Below, piece after piece: positions 63,097 to 64,000 of a stretch of 64,000 bases of DNA. The DNA comes from Achromobacter sp. MFA1 R4 (lineage in GTDB: Bacteria; Pseudomonadota; Gammaproteobacteria; Burkholderiales; Burkholderiaceae_B), in the NCBI RefSeq assembly GCF_900156745.1, contig NZ_LT707065.1:5220086-5284085 (forward strand), given 5' to 3'. The notes under the pieces are model-generated. The model had not been told where the DNA came from. It ran no database searches and worked only from the letters and a program-made list of their open reading frames with translations. Every line of letters starts with the position of its first letter. The stretch's first letter is position 1. The position numbers and the translations under genes were made by a program.

Positions 63097-64000
63097 GCGG
63101 ACCCTACGCTGCCCCCGCCGCCGACCACGACGGCCACATCGACGCGCAGGAGTTGACTGCCCTGGCTCACGGGCTGCACGACAATCCCTTTGGCCTGCTG
63201 GGACCGCACGACGGATGGGTCCGCGTCTTCGTGCCGGGCGCCCAGGCCGTCGAGGTGCTGGACGAAGACGACGCCCGCACGCCCCTGCGCGAACAGGGCC
63301 AGGGCCTGTATGCGGGCCCCGCGCCTTACGCCCGGCCCGGCGATGGCGCCTCGTACCGCCTGGCGATCCGCTGGCCCGCGGCCGAACAGGTCACCGCCGA
63401 CCCCTACGCGTTCGGCCCGCTCATCGACGAAGCCACGCTGCAGCGGCTGGCGCAGGGTTCCTGGCGCGATGCCGGGGACACGCTGGGCGCGCATCTGGTG
63501 GAAGTGGACGGGGTGAACGGCCTGCGCTGCGCGGTCTGGGCGCCGAACGCCCGGCGCGTCGCGGTGGTCGGCGACTTCAACGGCTGGGATGCGCGGCGCC
63601 ACGGCATGCGCCTGCGCCATGCGGCAGGCGTGTGGGAAATCTTCATCCCCGGCGTCCAGCCCGGCGACCGCTACAAGTTCGCCATCACCGACCGCTCGGG
63701 CAACGCCTTCATGAAGGCCGATCCGATGGCGCGGCGCTGCGAACTGGCGCCCGCCACCGCCTCGGTCGTGGACGATCCCGCGCCCTACGCGTGGAGCGAC
63801 GACGCCTGGATGCGCGAACGCGCCGCGCGCCAGTCGCCCGCCGCGCCCGTGTCGATCTACGAGGTGCATGTGGGGTCGTGGGCGGCCTGCGACGCGGACC
63901 CCTGCGTGTGGGACCAGATGGCCGACAAACTGCCCGCCTACGCACGCGCCATGGGCTTCACGCACCTGGAGCTGATGCCCATCATGGAGCATCCCTTCGG
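63093..64000 (+). CDS. glgB: 1,4-alpha-glucan branching enzyme (GlgB), partial (runs off right edge)
   Basis: The first 302 residues show the N-terminal carbohydrate-binding N1/N2 modules (HDNPFGLLGPH and VWAPNARRVAVVGDFNGWD) and the start of the GH13 domain (SIYEVHVGSWA, FTHLELMPIMEHPFG). It introduces alpha-1,6 branches. ATG 63093 overlaps the treS stop (ATGA). The catalytic residues lie beyond the window. Confidence 0.93.
   Translation, partial: MSGPYAAPAADHDGHIDAQELTALAHGLHDNPFGLLGPHDGWVRVFVPGAQAVEVLDEDDARTPLREQGQGLYAGPAPYARPGDGASYRLAIRWPAAEQVTADPYAFGPLIDEATLQRLAQGSWRDAGDTLGAHLVEVDGVNGLRCAVWAPNARRVAVVGDFNGWDARRHGMRLRHAAGVWEIFIPGVQPGDRYKFAITDRSGNAFMKADPMARRCELAPATASVVDDPAPYAWSDDAWMRERAARQSPAAPVSIYEVHVGSWAACDADPCVWDQMADKLPAYARAMGFTHLELMPIMEHPF

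Overview
The window is GC-rich DNA (roughly two-thirds G+C) with densely packed, often ATGA-overlapping genes. Gene content and order (YbhP-ClsB-YbhN plus DUF3182, DUF6152/DUF6644, GlgE/TreS operon, a PvrSR/RcsCB-like relay) point to a betaproteobacterium of the Burkholderiales, most likely Alcaligenaceae such as Achromobacter or Bordetella. This is inference from recognised families; no database search was run. I see no rRNA, tRNA, CRISPR array or insertion sequence.

Layout. 1-3524 (minus): a translationally coupled operon of a thermostable-hemolysin-family protein, an AMP-forming acyl ligase, a haem-oxygenase-like di-iron oxidase (HDO) and a short-chain dehydrogenase. It is divergent from a QseBC-type two-component system (3603-5635) and looks like an uncharacterised small-molecule or lipid pathway. 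5669-12290: a TTC38-like protein, an SMP-30 lactonase, a DUF6644/DUF6152 pair, an APC permease behind a palindrome and a possible leader peptide, an exported methyltransferase-like protein and an Rrf2 regulator. 12297-13965: a HipBA-type toxin-antitoxin pair with repeated operators. 14134-18154: LD-carboxypeptidase, a pseudouridine-synthase paralogue lacking the usual catalytic Asp, an AI-2E-family permease and a small membrane protein.

18279-33905 is a signalling island. A degenerate EAL protein diverges from a hybrid kinase, REC-EAL phosphodiesterase, hybrid kinase with HPt, and RcsB-like regulator, in the order of the PvrSR/RcsCB systems that control fimbriae elsewhere. No fimbrial genes are present here. 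A KfrA-like protein diverges from a tyrosine recombinase, and two GGDEF cyclases in tandem follow.

33913-43857 holds accessory metabolism and transport: a 51-residue orphan protein, a SelW/T/H-like redox protein, a Bcr/CflA exporter, an ECHDC3-like crotonase, a chromate transporter, an AhpD-like protein, a MocR regulator divergent from GNAT and azoreductase genes, a secreted Cys-rich protein and a TerC-CBS-CorC protein. 44291-51279 holds a small secreted protein, a SulP transporter and a coupled membrane-lipid operon. 51304-54619 (minus) is a set of stress-type genes (AsmA-like, PIG-L-like, PRC-barrel, DUF883, Pro-rich). From 54917 to the right edge a coupled glgA-glgE-treS/maltokinase-glgB operon converts trehalose to glycogen through maltose 1-phosphate.
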